64,000 nucleotides of DNA from Bacteroidales bacterium (GTDB lineage: Bacteria > Bacteroidota > Bacteroidia > Bacteroidales > UBA932). Positions within the stretch are counted from its first letter, which is position 1. Each line of letters starts with the position of its first letter. Shown here piece after piece: positions 45,859 through 53,997 of the stretch. The notes beneath the pieces are model-generated. The model saw only the letters and a program-made list of their open reading frames with translations, did not search any database and was not told where the DNA came from. Position numbers and translations under genes: made by a program. The DNA lies in contig JAGAIY010000023.1 of NCBI GenBank assembly GCA_017626355.1, positions 1 to 64,000 on the forward strand. Direction: 5' to 3'.

Positions 45859-47364
45859 ATGCTTAGAAAGATCAGGATTGCCTTGGCAACCGTATTTTTT
45901 GCCGGAATCACGCTTCTGTTCCTGGATGTCACAGGAACTCTCCACACGTGGCTCGGCTGGATGGCCAAGATCCAGTTTCTGCCGGCAGTGCTGGCCCTCA
46001 ATGTTGTAACAGCAGCGGTGCTCCTGCTGCTCACTCTTCTTTTCGGAAGAGTCTATTGTTCTGTGATCTGCCCTCTCGGAGTGATGCAGGACGTCATTTC
46101 ATGGATCCATGGAAAGACAAAGAAAAAGAATAGATTCCGTTTCAGCTACTCCCCTGCCAAGAACTGGCTCAGGTACGGTGTACTTGCACTTTTCATAGTG
46201 CTTCTCTTCGCAGGAATCCATTCGCTTGCCGCCCTCATTGCGCCATACAGCGCTTACGGCCGCATAGCATCCAACCTTTTCGCTCCTGTATACCAGCTCG
46301 GAAACAATCTCTTCGCATGGGTGGCGGAAAGGGCCGACAGCTACGCATTCTACAGCACCGAGGTATGGATCAGGTCAGCCGCTACATTTGCGGTTTCCGC
46401 CGTAACATTCATCGTCATAGCCATTCTCGCCTGGAGGCACGGAAGGACATGGTGCAACACCGTCTGCCCTGTCGGAACAGTATTGGGCTTCGTTTCGAGA
46501 TTCAGCATCTTCGCGCCTGTCATCGATACTGAGAAATGCCGTAACTGCGGTCTCTGCGGCCGTCAGTGCAAGGCTTCATGCATCGATATGAAGGAGCACA
46601 GGATCGACTACAGCCGCTGCGTCGCTTGCATGGACTGTCTTGACAACTGTTCGGAAGGAGCCATCCATTATGCCTTCCGCTACGGAAACAAGCCTGCAGC
46701 TTCGGAGCCGTCAAAGTCAGGAAACAGCAGTCATGATGCAGGCAGAAGGGCTTTCGTAAGCTCTGCCGTGATAGCCGCTACAGCTGCCGCAGCAAAGGCT
46801 CAGGAGATCAAGATGGACGGAGGTCTCGCCGAGATAGAAAGAGCTCAGAAGCCGTCAAGAAAGACGCCGCTTGTTCCTGCCGGAGCATTGAGCCTCAAGA
46901 ACTTCTCGAATCATTGTACAGCCTGCCAGCTCTGCGTGAGCAACTGTCCGAACGGAGTGCTCAGGCCGTCCACCTCGCTTCTCACCCTCATGCAGCCTGA
47001 GATGTCCTATGAAAGAGGCTACTGCCGCCCTGAGTGCACGACCTGCTCGGATGTGTGCCCTGCAGGCGCGATAAGGCCGATTTCCGTGGAAGAAAAGTCG
47101 TCAATACAGATCGGTCATGCAGTGGTGGACCTCAACAGCTGCGTGGTCAACACGGACAACGTCAAATGCGGCAACTGCGCCCGCCACTGTCCTGCAGGAG
47201 CGATAAGGCTCGTAAGGAAGAATCCGGACGATCCGAAATCACTGATGATACCGACAGTGAATGAGGAGAAGTGCATCGGCTGCGGAGCATGCGAGAATCT
47301 GTGCCCTGCAAGGCCGTTCACAGCCATCCATGTAGAAGGACACGAAGTACATAGAGAATTATAG
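45859..47364 (+). CDS. membrane-bound polyferredoxin (NapH/NosR/YccM-like)
   Basis: 501-residue protein with an N-terminal membrane part (helices about 8-27, 38-62, 105-125 and 165-190) carrying two short cysteine motifs, CSVICP (67-72) and a WCNTVCPVG motif, and a C-terminal part with at least four ferredoxin motifs (CRNCGLCGRQC, CVACMDCLDNC, CTACQLCVSNC, CIGCGACENLC). A Ser/Ala-rich stretch near 290-315 resembles an internal export or linker segment. Such proteins move electrons between the quinone or ferredoxin pool and a partner oxidoreductase. The partner is probably the aldo/keto reductase gene two bases downstream. Confidence 0.88.
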   Translation: MLRKIRIALATVFFAGITLLFLDVTGTLHTWLGWMAKIQFLPAVLALNVVTAAVLLLLTLLFGRVYCSVICPLGVMQDVISWIHGKTKKKNRFRFSYSPAKNWLRYGVLALFIVLLFAGIHSLAALIAPYSAYGRIASNLFAPVYQLGNNLFAWVAERADSYAFYSTEVWIRSAATFAVSAVTFIVIAILAWRHGRTWCNTVCPVGTVLGFVSRFSIFAPVIDTEKCRNCGLCGRQCKASCIDMKEHRIDYSRCVACMDCLDNCSEGAIHYAFRYGNKPAASEPSKSGNSSHDAGRRAFVSSAVIAATAAAAKAQEIKMDGGLAEIERAQKPSRKTPLVPAGALSLKNFSNHCTACQLCVSNCPNGVLRPSTSLLTLMQPEMSYERGYCRPECTTCSDVCPAGAIRPISVEEKSSIQIGHAVVDLNSCVVNTDNVKCGNCARHCPAGAIRLVRKNPDDPKSLMIPTVNEEKCIGCGACENLCPARPFTAIHVEGHEVHREL

Positions 47365-47366
47365 CC

Positions 47367-48734
47367 ATGAAAAAGAATATAGACAGAAGAGAATTCCTGA
47401 AGACCGCGGCAAGTGCTGCGGCCGTGACTACGGGTATAAGCGTCCTCCCCGGCTGCAAAGGGAGCGGTGCCTCGTCTACCGCTGACGCCGGAACGGAAGC
47501 ATCAGGAGAAATGACATACAGGACAAATCCCAAACAGGGAGACAAGGTCAGCATCCTCGGTTACGGCTGCATGAGATGGCCTATGACCAAGGACAAGGAT
47601 GACAAGGACATAGTGGACCAGGAGGCAGTGAACCGCCTTGTTGACCATGCTCTCGAAAACGGTGTCAACTACTTCGACACTGCTCCCGTTTACCTTCAGG
47701 GACAGAGTGAAAGAGTCACAGGAAATGCATTGAAACGCCATCCGCGTGACAGCTACTTCATTGCCACCAAGCTTTCCAACATGAGGGGCAACTACACATT
47801 CGAAGAAGCTGAAGCCTTGTACAGGAAATCATTCCAGGAGCTCCAGACAGATTATATAGACTACTATCTTCTCCACAGTATCTCAGGCGAAGATGTATTC
47901 AACATGAGATTCCGCGACAACGGAGTCATAGATTTCCTCATGAAAGAGCGTGAAGCGGGCCGCATCCGCAATCTCGGCTTCTCGTTCCACGGAAACAAGG
48001 AAGGCTTCGACAGTCTGCTTGCTCTCCACGACAAGTACCATTGGGACTTCGTCCAGATCCAGCTGAACTGGGTCGACTGGACTCATGCCGGAAACAGGAA
48101 TACGGACGCGCAGTATCTGCAGGCAGAACTCGACAAGAAGGGCATACGGTCCATAATCATGGAACCGCTGCTGGGAGGACGTCTCTCCAAGGTCCCTGAC
48201 CATGTGGCCGACATACTCAAGGAGCGCAACCCTCAGGGCAGCGTGGCTTCATGGGCCTTCCGCTTTGCCGGAACCCACGAAGGTGTCCTGTGCGTTCTCA
48301 GCGGCATGACCTACATGGAACACCTTCAGGACAATATCAAGACCTACTCCCCTCTCGTACCGTTGAATCAGGATGAGCTTGATTTCCTCGAAAAGACGGC
48401 GGATCTGATGATGACATATCCTACAGTTCCATGCAACGACTGCAAATACTGCATGCCTTGCCCATACGGCATCGACATCCCTGCCATCCTCCTGCACTAC
48501 AACAAATGCGTCAACGAAGGAAACGTATCACAGAGCAAGGAAGCGGAGAACTACAGGAAGGCCCGCCGTGCGTATCTTGTAAGCTACGACAGAGCAGTTC
48601 CGAAGCTCCGTCAGGCAGACCGCTGCATAGGCTGCAACCAGTGCAGCATAAACTGTCCTCAGAAGATCAACATCCCTAACGAGATACACAAGATCAGCAG
48701 GTATATCGAGAAGCTCAGACGGGACACGCTTTAA
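47367..48734 (+). CDS. Tat-exported aldo/keto reductase with Fe-S clusters
   Basis: 455-residue protein. N-terminal Tat-type signal DRREFLKTAA (6-15, Arg7-Arg8) ending in a lipobox-like VLPGC (Cys30). The aldo/keto reductase barrel has the catalytic residues in YFDTAPVY (Asp, Tyr), ATKLSN (Lys) and LLHS (His). The C-terminus has two [4Fe-4S] motifs, CNDCKYCMPCP and CIGCNQCSINCP. It begins two bases after the membrane polyferredoxin gene, which probably supplies or accepts its electrons. Substrate unknown. It is the last core gene before the accessory island. Confidence 0.9.
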   Translation: MKKNIDRREFLKTAASAAAVTTGISVLPGCKGSGASSTADAGTEASGEMTYRTNPKQGDKVSILGYGCMRWPMTKDKDDKDIVDQEAVNRLVDHALENGVNYFDTAPVYLQGQSERVTGNALKRHPRDSYFIATKLSNMRGNYTFEEAEALYRKSFQELQTDYIDYYLLHSISGEDVFNMRFRDNGVIDFLMKEREAGRIRNLGFSFHGNKEGFDSLLALHDKYHWDFVQIQLNWVDWTHAGNRNTDAQYLQAELDKKGIRSIIMEPLLGGRLSKVPDHVADILKERNPQGSVASWAFRFAGTHEGVLCVLSGMTYMEHLQDNIKTYSPLVPLNQDELDFLEKTADLMMTYPTVPCNDCKYCMPCPYGIDIPAILLHYNKCVNEGNVSQSKEAENYRKARRAYLVSYDRAVPKLRQADRCIGCNQCSINCPQKINIPNEIHKISRYIEKLRRDTL

Positions 48735-48768
48735 TCCTGTCACCCAACCTGTTGATTCACAGCATTTC

Positions 48769-48810
48769 AGGCATTCACGGGTGTTCCTTGCGGAACACCC
48801 GTGAATGCCT
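48769..48810. repeat. perfect 19-bp inverted repeat at the left island edge
   Basis: Arms 48769-48787 and 48792-48810 are exact reverse complements around a 4-base loop (TTGC). No T-run flanks either side, so it is not a standard intrinsic terminator. It also encodes the last ten or so residues (RHSRVFRKEHP) and stop of the gene on the minus strand. Confidence 0.9.
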
Positions 48811-49554
48811 ATATTCCATTTCTTCATTTGCATCGTGCCATTTGTCGTGCAGAATCGACTTGACCTTTGCACAGGCATTGGATAATTGAGTATATCCTAC
48901 GCAATCGATGAGGCTTGAAATGAAGTTATGGAAGTCCTTTTTGCTTGTTCCGATGTAACTCTTTTCTACCATCAAGAGGTAGAAGATCGCCATATCTTCA
49001 CCGGAACTAAATCGGTTTGGATTGGTCTTGATGAAGGCTTTGAGAGCTGGTTCGTTAATGTCTTTTGAAAAGTATGTATTTGCGCTTATAGATAGCAGAT
49101 CCAGGATTTCAGATTTCGGTTCTGACGGTTGCGGCTTACTATGGATAGGTAGCGGGACCTCTATCGGATCAACTTTCACCATCGGAACAATCTCTTGAAT
49201 CAATGATTCCTCATCGTTGGTTTCCGTCTTCTTTTTGACAAATTCTTCAATGATCTCAATCAGTTCCAGCACAAACGGTTTCAACAGCAGGACTCCAGCG
49301 ACAATGCCCACATATACAATAATATCACATAACAGATACAGACTGAACTTAGTCCATACCAGACGATCCGCCGCATCCGGAAACACCACCTCAAACGTCT
49401 TACTAATAGCGTGAGTCGGTATTGTAGCCAACAATATAAGAGACAGCATAATCTTCACTCCTCTCTCCACCTCAACACTCATCCATTTCCCACTCAACCT
49501 GATCGGCACGATCCAATCCAGCACTCTATCTACTCCTGTTCTCTCGTTGGACAT
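48775..49554 (-). CDS. unrecognised two-helix membrane protein in the accessory island
   Basis: 259-residue protein from the chosen ATG at 49554 (SNERTGVDRVLDW); the open frame runs 23 codons further upstream without coding character. Two hydrophobic segments (about 30-50 and 70-95) are followed by a charged helix, a Pro-rich linker, and a cytosolic helical domain with ...FIKTNPNRFSSGEDMAIFYLL.... I do not recognise the family. Its last residues are encoded within the perfect hairpin 48769-48810. The cytosolic domain behind two membrane helices resembles effector-like proteins in defence islands only in general form. Confidence 0.65.
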   Translation of the reverse strand: MSNERTGVDRVLDWIVPIRLSGKWMSVEVERGVKIMLSLILLATIPTHAISKTFEVVFPDAADRLVWTKFSLYLLCDIIVYVGIVAGVLLLKPFVLELIEIIEEFVKKKTETNDEESLIQEIVPMVKVDPIEVPLPIHSKPQPSEPKSEILDLLSISANTYFSKDINEPALKAFIKTNPNRFSSGEDMAIFYLLMVEKSYIGTSKKDFHNFISSLIDCVGYTQLSNACAKVKSILHDKWHDANEEMEYRHSRVFRKEHP

Positions 49555-49731
49555 AATTATATTGTTTTGATTGTTATTAACCCTTCGACATCCGTCTCCA
49601 CATTTTATCGTTGAATAAGGCAAATCGAAGCCCTGTTTGCTAACAAGACTTCGTTTGACTTTATATGGATTGCTTCAAATATTTTGCCAGGTAAGTATGA
49701 TATTAGAATACGGTTATATAAATGTATCATA

Positions 49732-50790
49732 TCACTCAATATTCGGACAAAGTATCATATCATATTTCACCTGCTTAATCCTCACATGATTAATACTCAC
49801 AACCTCTAACTTACCGTCTTGAATCGGAAAACCAAATATCGCATAATTCCTCACTTGATATATATCCGCATAATGTTTGTTATAAACAAAATAAGAAAGA
49901 CCTACATAGTTATCAACGAACGGATCATTTCCGTTACGAATATGAGAGAAATATGAAGGATATATGATCCCATCATACCCTTTATCTCTGATAGCATTCG
50001 CCAACTGACGAGATATTCTATATGAATGAGAAGACGCCAGGAATAAATGATGGACTGCTAACCTCACGCTTTCAAATTCAGTACATTCCTCATCAAAGTA
50101 AGCCGTTAAATCCAATAATCGTAAATCTTTATTCACCTTTAATGTAGCAACATAAATATTATCTTCAACTGTTGCTCGACACTCATGAATACAGGTCTCC
50201 AGATCACTTGACAGATATATAAGATTGTTGTCTGGAGAATCTAAACGGCCATAAGATGTCCTATGAACTGTTGTTGGGGGCGTATCGTATTCACTGATAT
50301 CATACGGCTTATTAGGATCAATTCTCAATCTATAATAATATTGAGACCTATCCATCGTAACTACAGGATAAGAGGATAAAATTGCATCTATAGCATATTG
50401 TATTCGGTCTGACCTTAAATCATCTAATACATCATTGAACCCTACCATACAAAGCCTTGGGCCATACAAAAAAACGCACCACCCTGTCATTTGATACAAT
50501 AACCTGCAATCATCATTAAGATCTGCAGATATTGATTCAATGTCTTCATAAGCCCTACAATCATTCATTTGCAATACAGGAGCCCCACCATATTCTGTCC
50601 TATGAACGGTTCCATTCACAAAAAACAAGTGCATAACATTAAGTAACGAATTTAAGTCGACCTTAGAACCGCTACACTTACCACAATGAGGACATTGTAT
50701 TGTAGTATCATGAACCCCATATGAAGATATCATATATTTAAATGCTGCATCTTTGAAACAATCGCTGCAGGCAATGATTTTATCAGACAT
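49732..50790 (-). CDS. RES-domain protein with zinc-ribbon N-terminus (HEPN/RES-NTD type)
   Basis: 352-residue protein. The N-terminus has a zinc ribbon (Cys8, Cys11, Cys33, Cys36) of the type found ahead of RES domains. The RES domain (about 150-310) shows YYYRLRI (Arg154), YGRLDSP, IYLSSDLETCIHE (Glu203) and a SHSYRISRQLA ... DGIIYPS stretch. RES proteins of toxin-antitoxin pairs break down or transfer NAD+. No Xre-type antitoxin gene is next to it; the partner may be absent or it may be self-controlled. A/T-rich, unlike the flanking core genes. Confidence 0.82.
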   Translation of the reverse strand: MSDKIIACSDCFKDAAFKYMISSYGVHDTTIQCPHCGKCSGSKVDLNSLLNVMHLFFVNGTVHRTEYGGAPVLQMNDCRAYEDIESISADLNDDCRLLYQMTGWCVFLYGPRLCMVGFNDVLDDLRSDRIQYAIDAILSSYPVVTMDRSQYYYRLRIDPNKPYDISEYDTPPTTVHRTSYGRLDSPDNNLIYLSSDLETCIHECRATVEDNIYVATLKVNKDLRLLDLTAYFDEECTEFESVRLAVHHLFLASSHSYRISRQLANAIRDKGYDGIIYPSYFSHIRNGNDPFVDNYVGLSYFVYNKHYADIYQVRNYAIFGFPIQDGKLEVVSINHVRIKQVKYDMILCPNIE

Positions 50791-50948
50791 GCTAAGAGTT
50801 ATTTATTTGAATGTCCATCGGATAAAGGTACTTATTCCCTTGAATTTGCGATAGTTCAATGGCACTATCCTTTTGATGTCACACAAATTCCGACGTTCGT
50901 TCAGCAATATTCTACAAAATTCTGACGAATGAGAGTTGCTATATCCTA

Positions 50949-52454
50949 TTACTGAATCATCGATATGACAAACCTTGCAAACGGCAGGATGTCACCCTTG
51001 ACACTTGCAGACTCCAAAGCTGCCATATATTCTGCTCTCTTGTCAGTCGTAATGACCACCCAGTCATAACCACCGGATGCCAGCATCACATTCATCAGGA
51101 AACGGCACATTCTACCATTTCCGTCCATATATGGGTGGATATATCCGAAGAAGAAGTGACCGAGTACGGCCCTGACTATAGCATTAGGTTCTTTTTTCAG
51201 CAGATCAAACAGCACAGGCATTGCCACACGTACATTGTCCGGGCTTAACGGAGTATGCAATGAGCCTCTGATATAGACCTGATTGTTTCTATATCCGATA
51301 AGATCGGATGCTTTAAGGAGGCCTACACCGACGAACGGAGACCACATCTGAAGATACCATTGCTGATGATTCTTTTTAACGACCATACCGGCCTCAGCCC
51401 CCTCAAGAACCTCCTGAACACTTTCCTTTACAATCTGGAATGCAAGATAGTACCCTCTGGCAACCAACGCATTCTTATTCTCTTTATCTTCCGCATCGGG
51501 CCTCCAGTTACCGCTTCTCACTTTTTCTATGAGTTCAGCTGAAATCTTGTATCCTTCAATCGACAATGAATGATAGGCATCATCCTTATACTTCACATCC
51601 AAAGAACTCATATAACCCTTAACATCGTCGATCTTCATTTCCGATTTATCAATTAGAGGAAGTATCTGCTCTCTCATCTCTTTCCACATCAGAGTGATTC
51701 TGGCTTCGTATGGTGAAGAGAATGCCAACGACTCATCTGCCGGTTTCTCAAAAGGATCAGTCTCCCTCACATCATATCCGAAGCCTCGCATAGTCCTGAG
51801 AATATCATCAGCAATATCATCCTTTCCGATATGACGGAATGCACCGACCATTCGTCCGGCACGCACCGAAGCACCATTGTCTGCAAGAAGTCGAAGTATG
51901 GCAGAAGAATCCTGAACAAGTGAAAGACATATCTTTGCAGTAAGTTCATTCAGAACAAAAAAGGAAGGCGATACATTTATCAACGCTTCTTCAAGAGTAT
52001 AGACATTCACTCCAGTCACAGGGTCCTTGACAATATTCTCCGGAAGTTTTCCTTTCATTGGGAATATTGAAGTACCATAAAGGAGATTGGTCACGTTATT
52101 AGCTCCCTCTGGAGCCTTGACAATGCATTGTTTAGCGATCACAGTGCTTCCTGACCACCTGTCCAATGACAGCTCAGGACTTAAGACCCACTGCTCTCCA
52201 TATTTTCTGTTGCAATATGCCTTTATGAAACTCCAGAAAGACGAATACCACACGGTAGTATCTCCCTCTGCCCCTGGCTTGCTTACTATATACCAGCCCT
52301 TCAGAACTTCCTGAAGCCAACCATTCAACTTAAGCCGGTCCAGATGCGTCCTGCTCAACTGGGTTGTACCGTATATCACCAGACTGTTATCCTTATCCTG
52401 CAATTCTTTCAGAACCTGCAAAGACTCCGCTAACTTCTCACTAGGTGTTGCCAT
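50949..52454 (-). CDS. Fic-domain AMP-transferase with AbiEi-like N-terminus
   Basis: 501-residue protein. Residues 1-110 contain a winged-helix segment like the N-terminus of AbiEi antitoxins (YGTTQLSRTHLDRLKLNGWL). The Fic domain carries HPYMDGNGR (440-448), a canonical catalytic loop with all key residues. An inhibitory (S/T)xxxE(G/N) motif, SLSIEG (296-301, Glu300), lies before the core, so it is a self-inhibited class II enzyme. It would AMPylate (or otherwise modify) a target protein. Promoter at 52541-52570; three 24-base repeats in the leader may be a binding site for its own N-terminal domain. Confidence 0.88.
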   Translation of the reverse strand: MATPSEKLAESLQVLKELQDKDNSLVIYGTTQLSRTHLDRLKLNGWLQEVLKGWYIVSKPGAEGDTTVWYSSFWSFIKAYCNRKYGEQWVLSPELSLDRWSGSTVIAKQCIVKAPEGANNVTNLLYGTSIFPMKGKLPENIVKDPVTGVNVYTLEEALINVSPSFFVLNELTAKICLSLVQDSSAILRLLADNGASVRAGRMVGAFRHIGKDDIADDILRTMRGFGYDVRETDPFEKPADESLAFSSPYEARITLMWKEMREQILPLIDKSEMKIDDVKGYMSSLDVKYKDDAYHSLSIEGYKISAELIEKVRSGNWRPDAEDKENKNALVARGYYLAFQIVKESVQEVLEGAEAGMVVKKNHQQWYLQMWSPFVGVGLLKASDLIGYRNNQVYIRGSLHTPLSPDNVRVAMPVLFDLLKKEPNAIVRAVLGHFFFGYIHPYMDGNGRMCRFLMNVMLASGGYDWVVITTDKRAEYMAALESASVKGDILPFARFVISMIQ

Positions 52455-52470
52455 ATTCGTATCTGTTTGT

Positions 52471-52542
52471 GTATCAAATTTAGTATTTATTATTGCATCA
52501 ATTTTAGTGCTTATTGATGTATAAATTTTCGTATTAGCTGCA
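52471..52542 (-). repeat. three 24-base repeats in the fic leader, likely operator
   Basis: Contiguous units 52471-52494, 52495-52518 and 52519-52542. Each contains an imperfect palindrome close to TAnnAAATTTnnTA (for example TACTAAATTTGATA on the minus strand). A partial unit may precede the first. The array reaches into the -7 box, so a bound protein would block transcription. Confidence 0.65.
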
Positions 52543-52570
52543 AATATAATAAAAATTAAAATTCACCAAA
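52541..52570 (-). promoter_or_regulatory. promoter of the Fic gene
   Basis: TTTG (52567-52570), 18-base spacer, TATATTTG (52541-52548). The array of repeats abuts and overlaps the -7 box and covers the predicted transcription start. Confidence 0.65.
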
Positions 52571-52811
52571 TAATTCTGGGCATCACTATTTACATCACGA
52601 ATCACCTTTCCGCGATTTTTGGAAGATACGAGATTACACCTTTCCTAGATTTTCTATTAATCATTTAGTCCAAATTTTACTACTCATATCTAGGCTATTC
52701 AATCTAACGTATTATGCGATTACTGTTCGCTATAATTTATTGAAAATAATTAAGTAAATTTGCACTTATACGAGATGATGAACAATAGTAATTTCTAACA
52801 GCTTAACGATA
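52571..52811. other. A/T-rich region between fic and abiH
   Basis: Non-coding. It holds two 17-base near-repeats starting CACCTTTCC (52603-52619 and 52637-52653) and a -7 box TAAATTTG (52755-52762) for abiH without an obvious -33 box. The abiH leader would be about 45 bases. Confidence 0.5.
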
Positions 52812-53786
52812 ATGAATGTACTTTACATATTAGGAAATGGCTTTGATAAGGCTCAGGGAATGAAAACCAGTTATCCTGAGTTTTATGAGTATTTGAAGAC
52901 AATTGATCCAAGTAAAGAGAGTTCCCTGTTAAAGAAGATGAAACAGGAAATTAAAGCAGATACTGCATTATGGTCTGATATGGAAGAGGCATTAGGAAAA
53001 TTTACTGAAAGCATCACTTCCATTCAGGAGTTTGAAGACTTCTACTATGAATTATCCAATCATCTTCAAGATCATCTTAACAATGAAAACAATCATTTTA
53101 CCCCTTCTGATAAATTAAAGACAAAATTTCAAAACGATTTTTTGGCTATTAGCAAATATTTAGGAGATCTTGACAAACCTAGATTTACGTCATTTTCTAA
53201 CACAATAAGTGGCGGAAAGGATATTTCTGTTATAAGTTTGAATTACACGAATACCCTTGAAAAATTATTGTCGTTAGGTAGTAACAACTCAAAATCATTT
53301 GGTAGTAGTCAAACATTAAGTAACATTATTCATGTTCACGGGATTCTCAATGATTCAATTATCCTAGGGGTGAATGATAGCTCGCAAATAGCAAACAATG
53401 ATTTGAGAGATGATGATGACATCAAAGATTTTATGATTAAGCTCCAGTCTAATCAATGTATGAAGTCAACAAGGCATCTTAAATGTTCTGAACTAATAGC
53501 CAATGCTCACTGCATTATTTTGCACGGGGTTTCGCTTGGAGACACAGATGCACACTGGTGGAAACTTATTGGCGAACAATTGATTCGCAGAAAGTCTCTC
53601 TGCATTATTCAGCATGTATATGCACCTAAAGCAATCGAGCCAACCAAGAAACATTTAATGGGGAGAATTGAAAGGCAACAGCAAAATCTACTCCTTCAGA
53701 AAATGAGAATTGACAAGAAAGATGTTAGCGACGAATTAAAAAATCGATTATTCTTCATTGTCAACGCACCGATCTTTACAGTATAA
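52812..53786 (+). CDS. AbiH-family abortive-infection protein
   Basis: 324-residue cytosolic protein. Typical AbiH motifs: the N-terminal YILGNGFDKAQG (5-16) with TSYPEFYEYL, then VISLNYTNTLEKLL, IIHVHGIL and HGVSLGDTDAHWW. AbiH-type proteins give phage resistance in Lactococcus by an unknown mechanism. A/T-rich codon use marks it as acquired. It is transcribed away from the fic gene from its own -7 box. An integrase remnant on the opposite strand ends next to its stop codon. Confidence 0.88.
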   Translation: MNVLYILGNGFDKAQGMKTSYPEFYEYLKTIDPSKESSLLKKMKQEIKADTALWSDMEEALGKFTESITSIQEFEDFYYELSNHLQDHLNNENNHFTPSDKLKTKFQNDFLAISKYLGDLDKPRFTSFSNTISGGKDISVISLNYTNTLEKLLSLGSNNSKSFGSSQTLSNIIHVHGILNDSIILGVNDSSQIANNDLRDDDDIKDFMIKLQSNQCMKSTRHLKCSELIANAHCIILHGVSLGDTDAHWWKLIGEQLIRRKSLCIIQHVYAPKAIEPTKKHLMGRIERQQQNLLLQKMRIDKKDVSDELKNRLFFIVNAPIFTV

Positions 53787-53982
53787 CTACCCCAAAATAT
53801 CCACCAGGCTCTTCTTAAGATCCTCTTCGATAGTGCGATACCGGGCAAAGGCACGGCTGCCATCGACGTGACCGGTCATTGAACCGATGACGTTTGGGTC
53901 GGGAACTTTGTTATAAATATTGATAGACAGCCAGATAGACGCCGCCGATCCTTGACTATAATACGGCAGCGTCAGGCTTTGG
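53787..53982 (-). pseudogene. tyrosine-recombinase (integrase) C-terminal remnant
   Basis: About 65 codons that read NKVPDPNVIGSMTGH and GSRAFARYRTIEEDLKK before a stop, matching the C-terminal end of Bacteroidota tyrosine recombinases: the catalytic His (TGH) and the nucleophile Tyr (ARYRT). The upstream catalytic part is missing and the frame runs into the PorV-like gene. It marks the right border of the island and suggests arrival by an integrating element that has since decayed. Confidence 0.6.
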
Positions 53983-53997
53983 TCAGGCTGGGCAGAT

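Noticed and set aside
49555-49623. A longer N-terminus for the island membrane protein
   Set aside because: The extra 23 codons contain no conserved features and the ATG at 49554 gives a more normal start.
52471-52542. A CRISPR array upstream of the Fic gene
   Set aside because: The three repeats are contiguous with no spacers, imperfect, and no cas genes are present.
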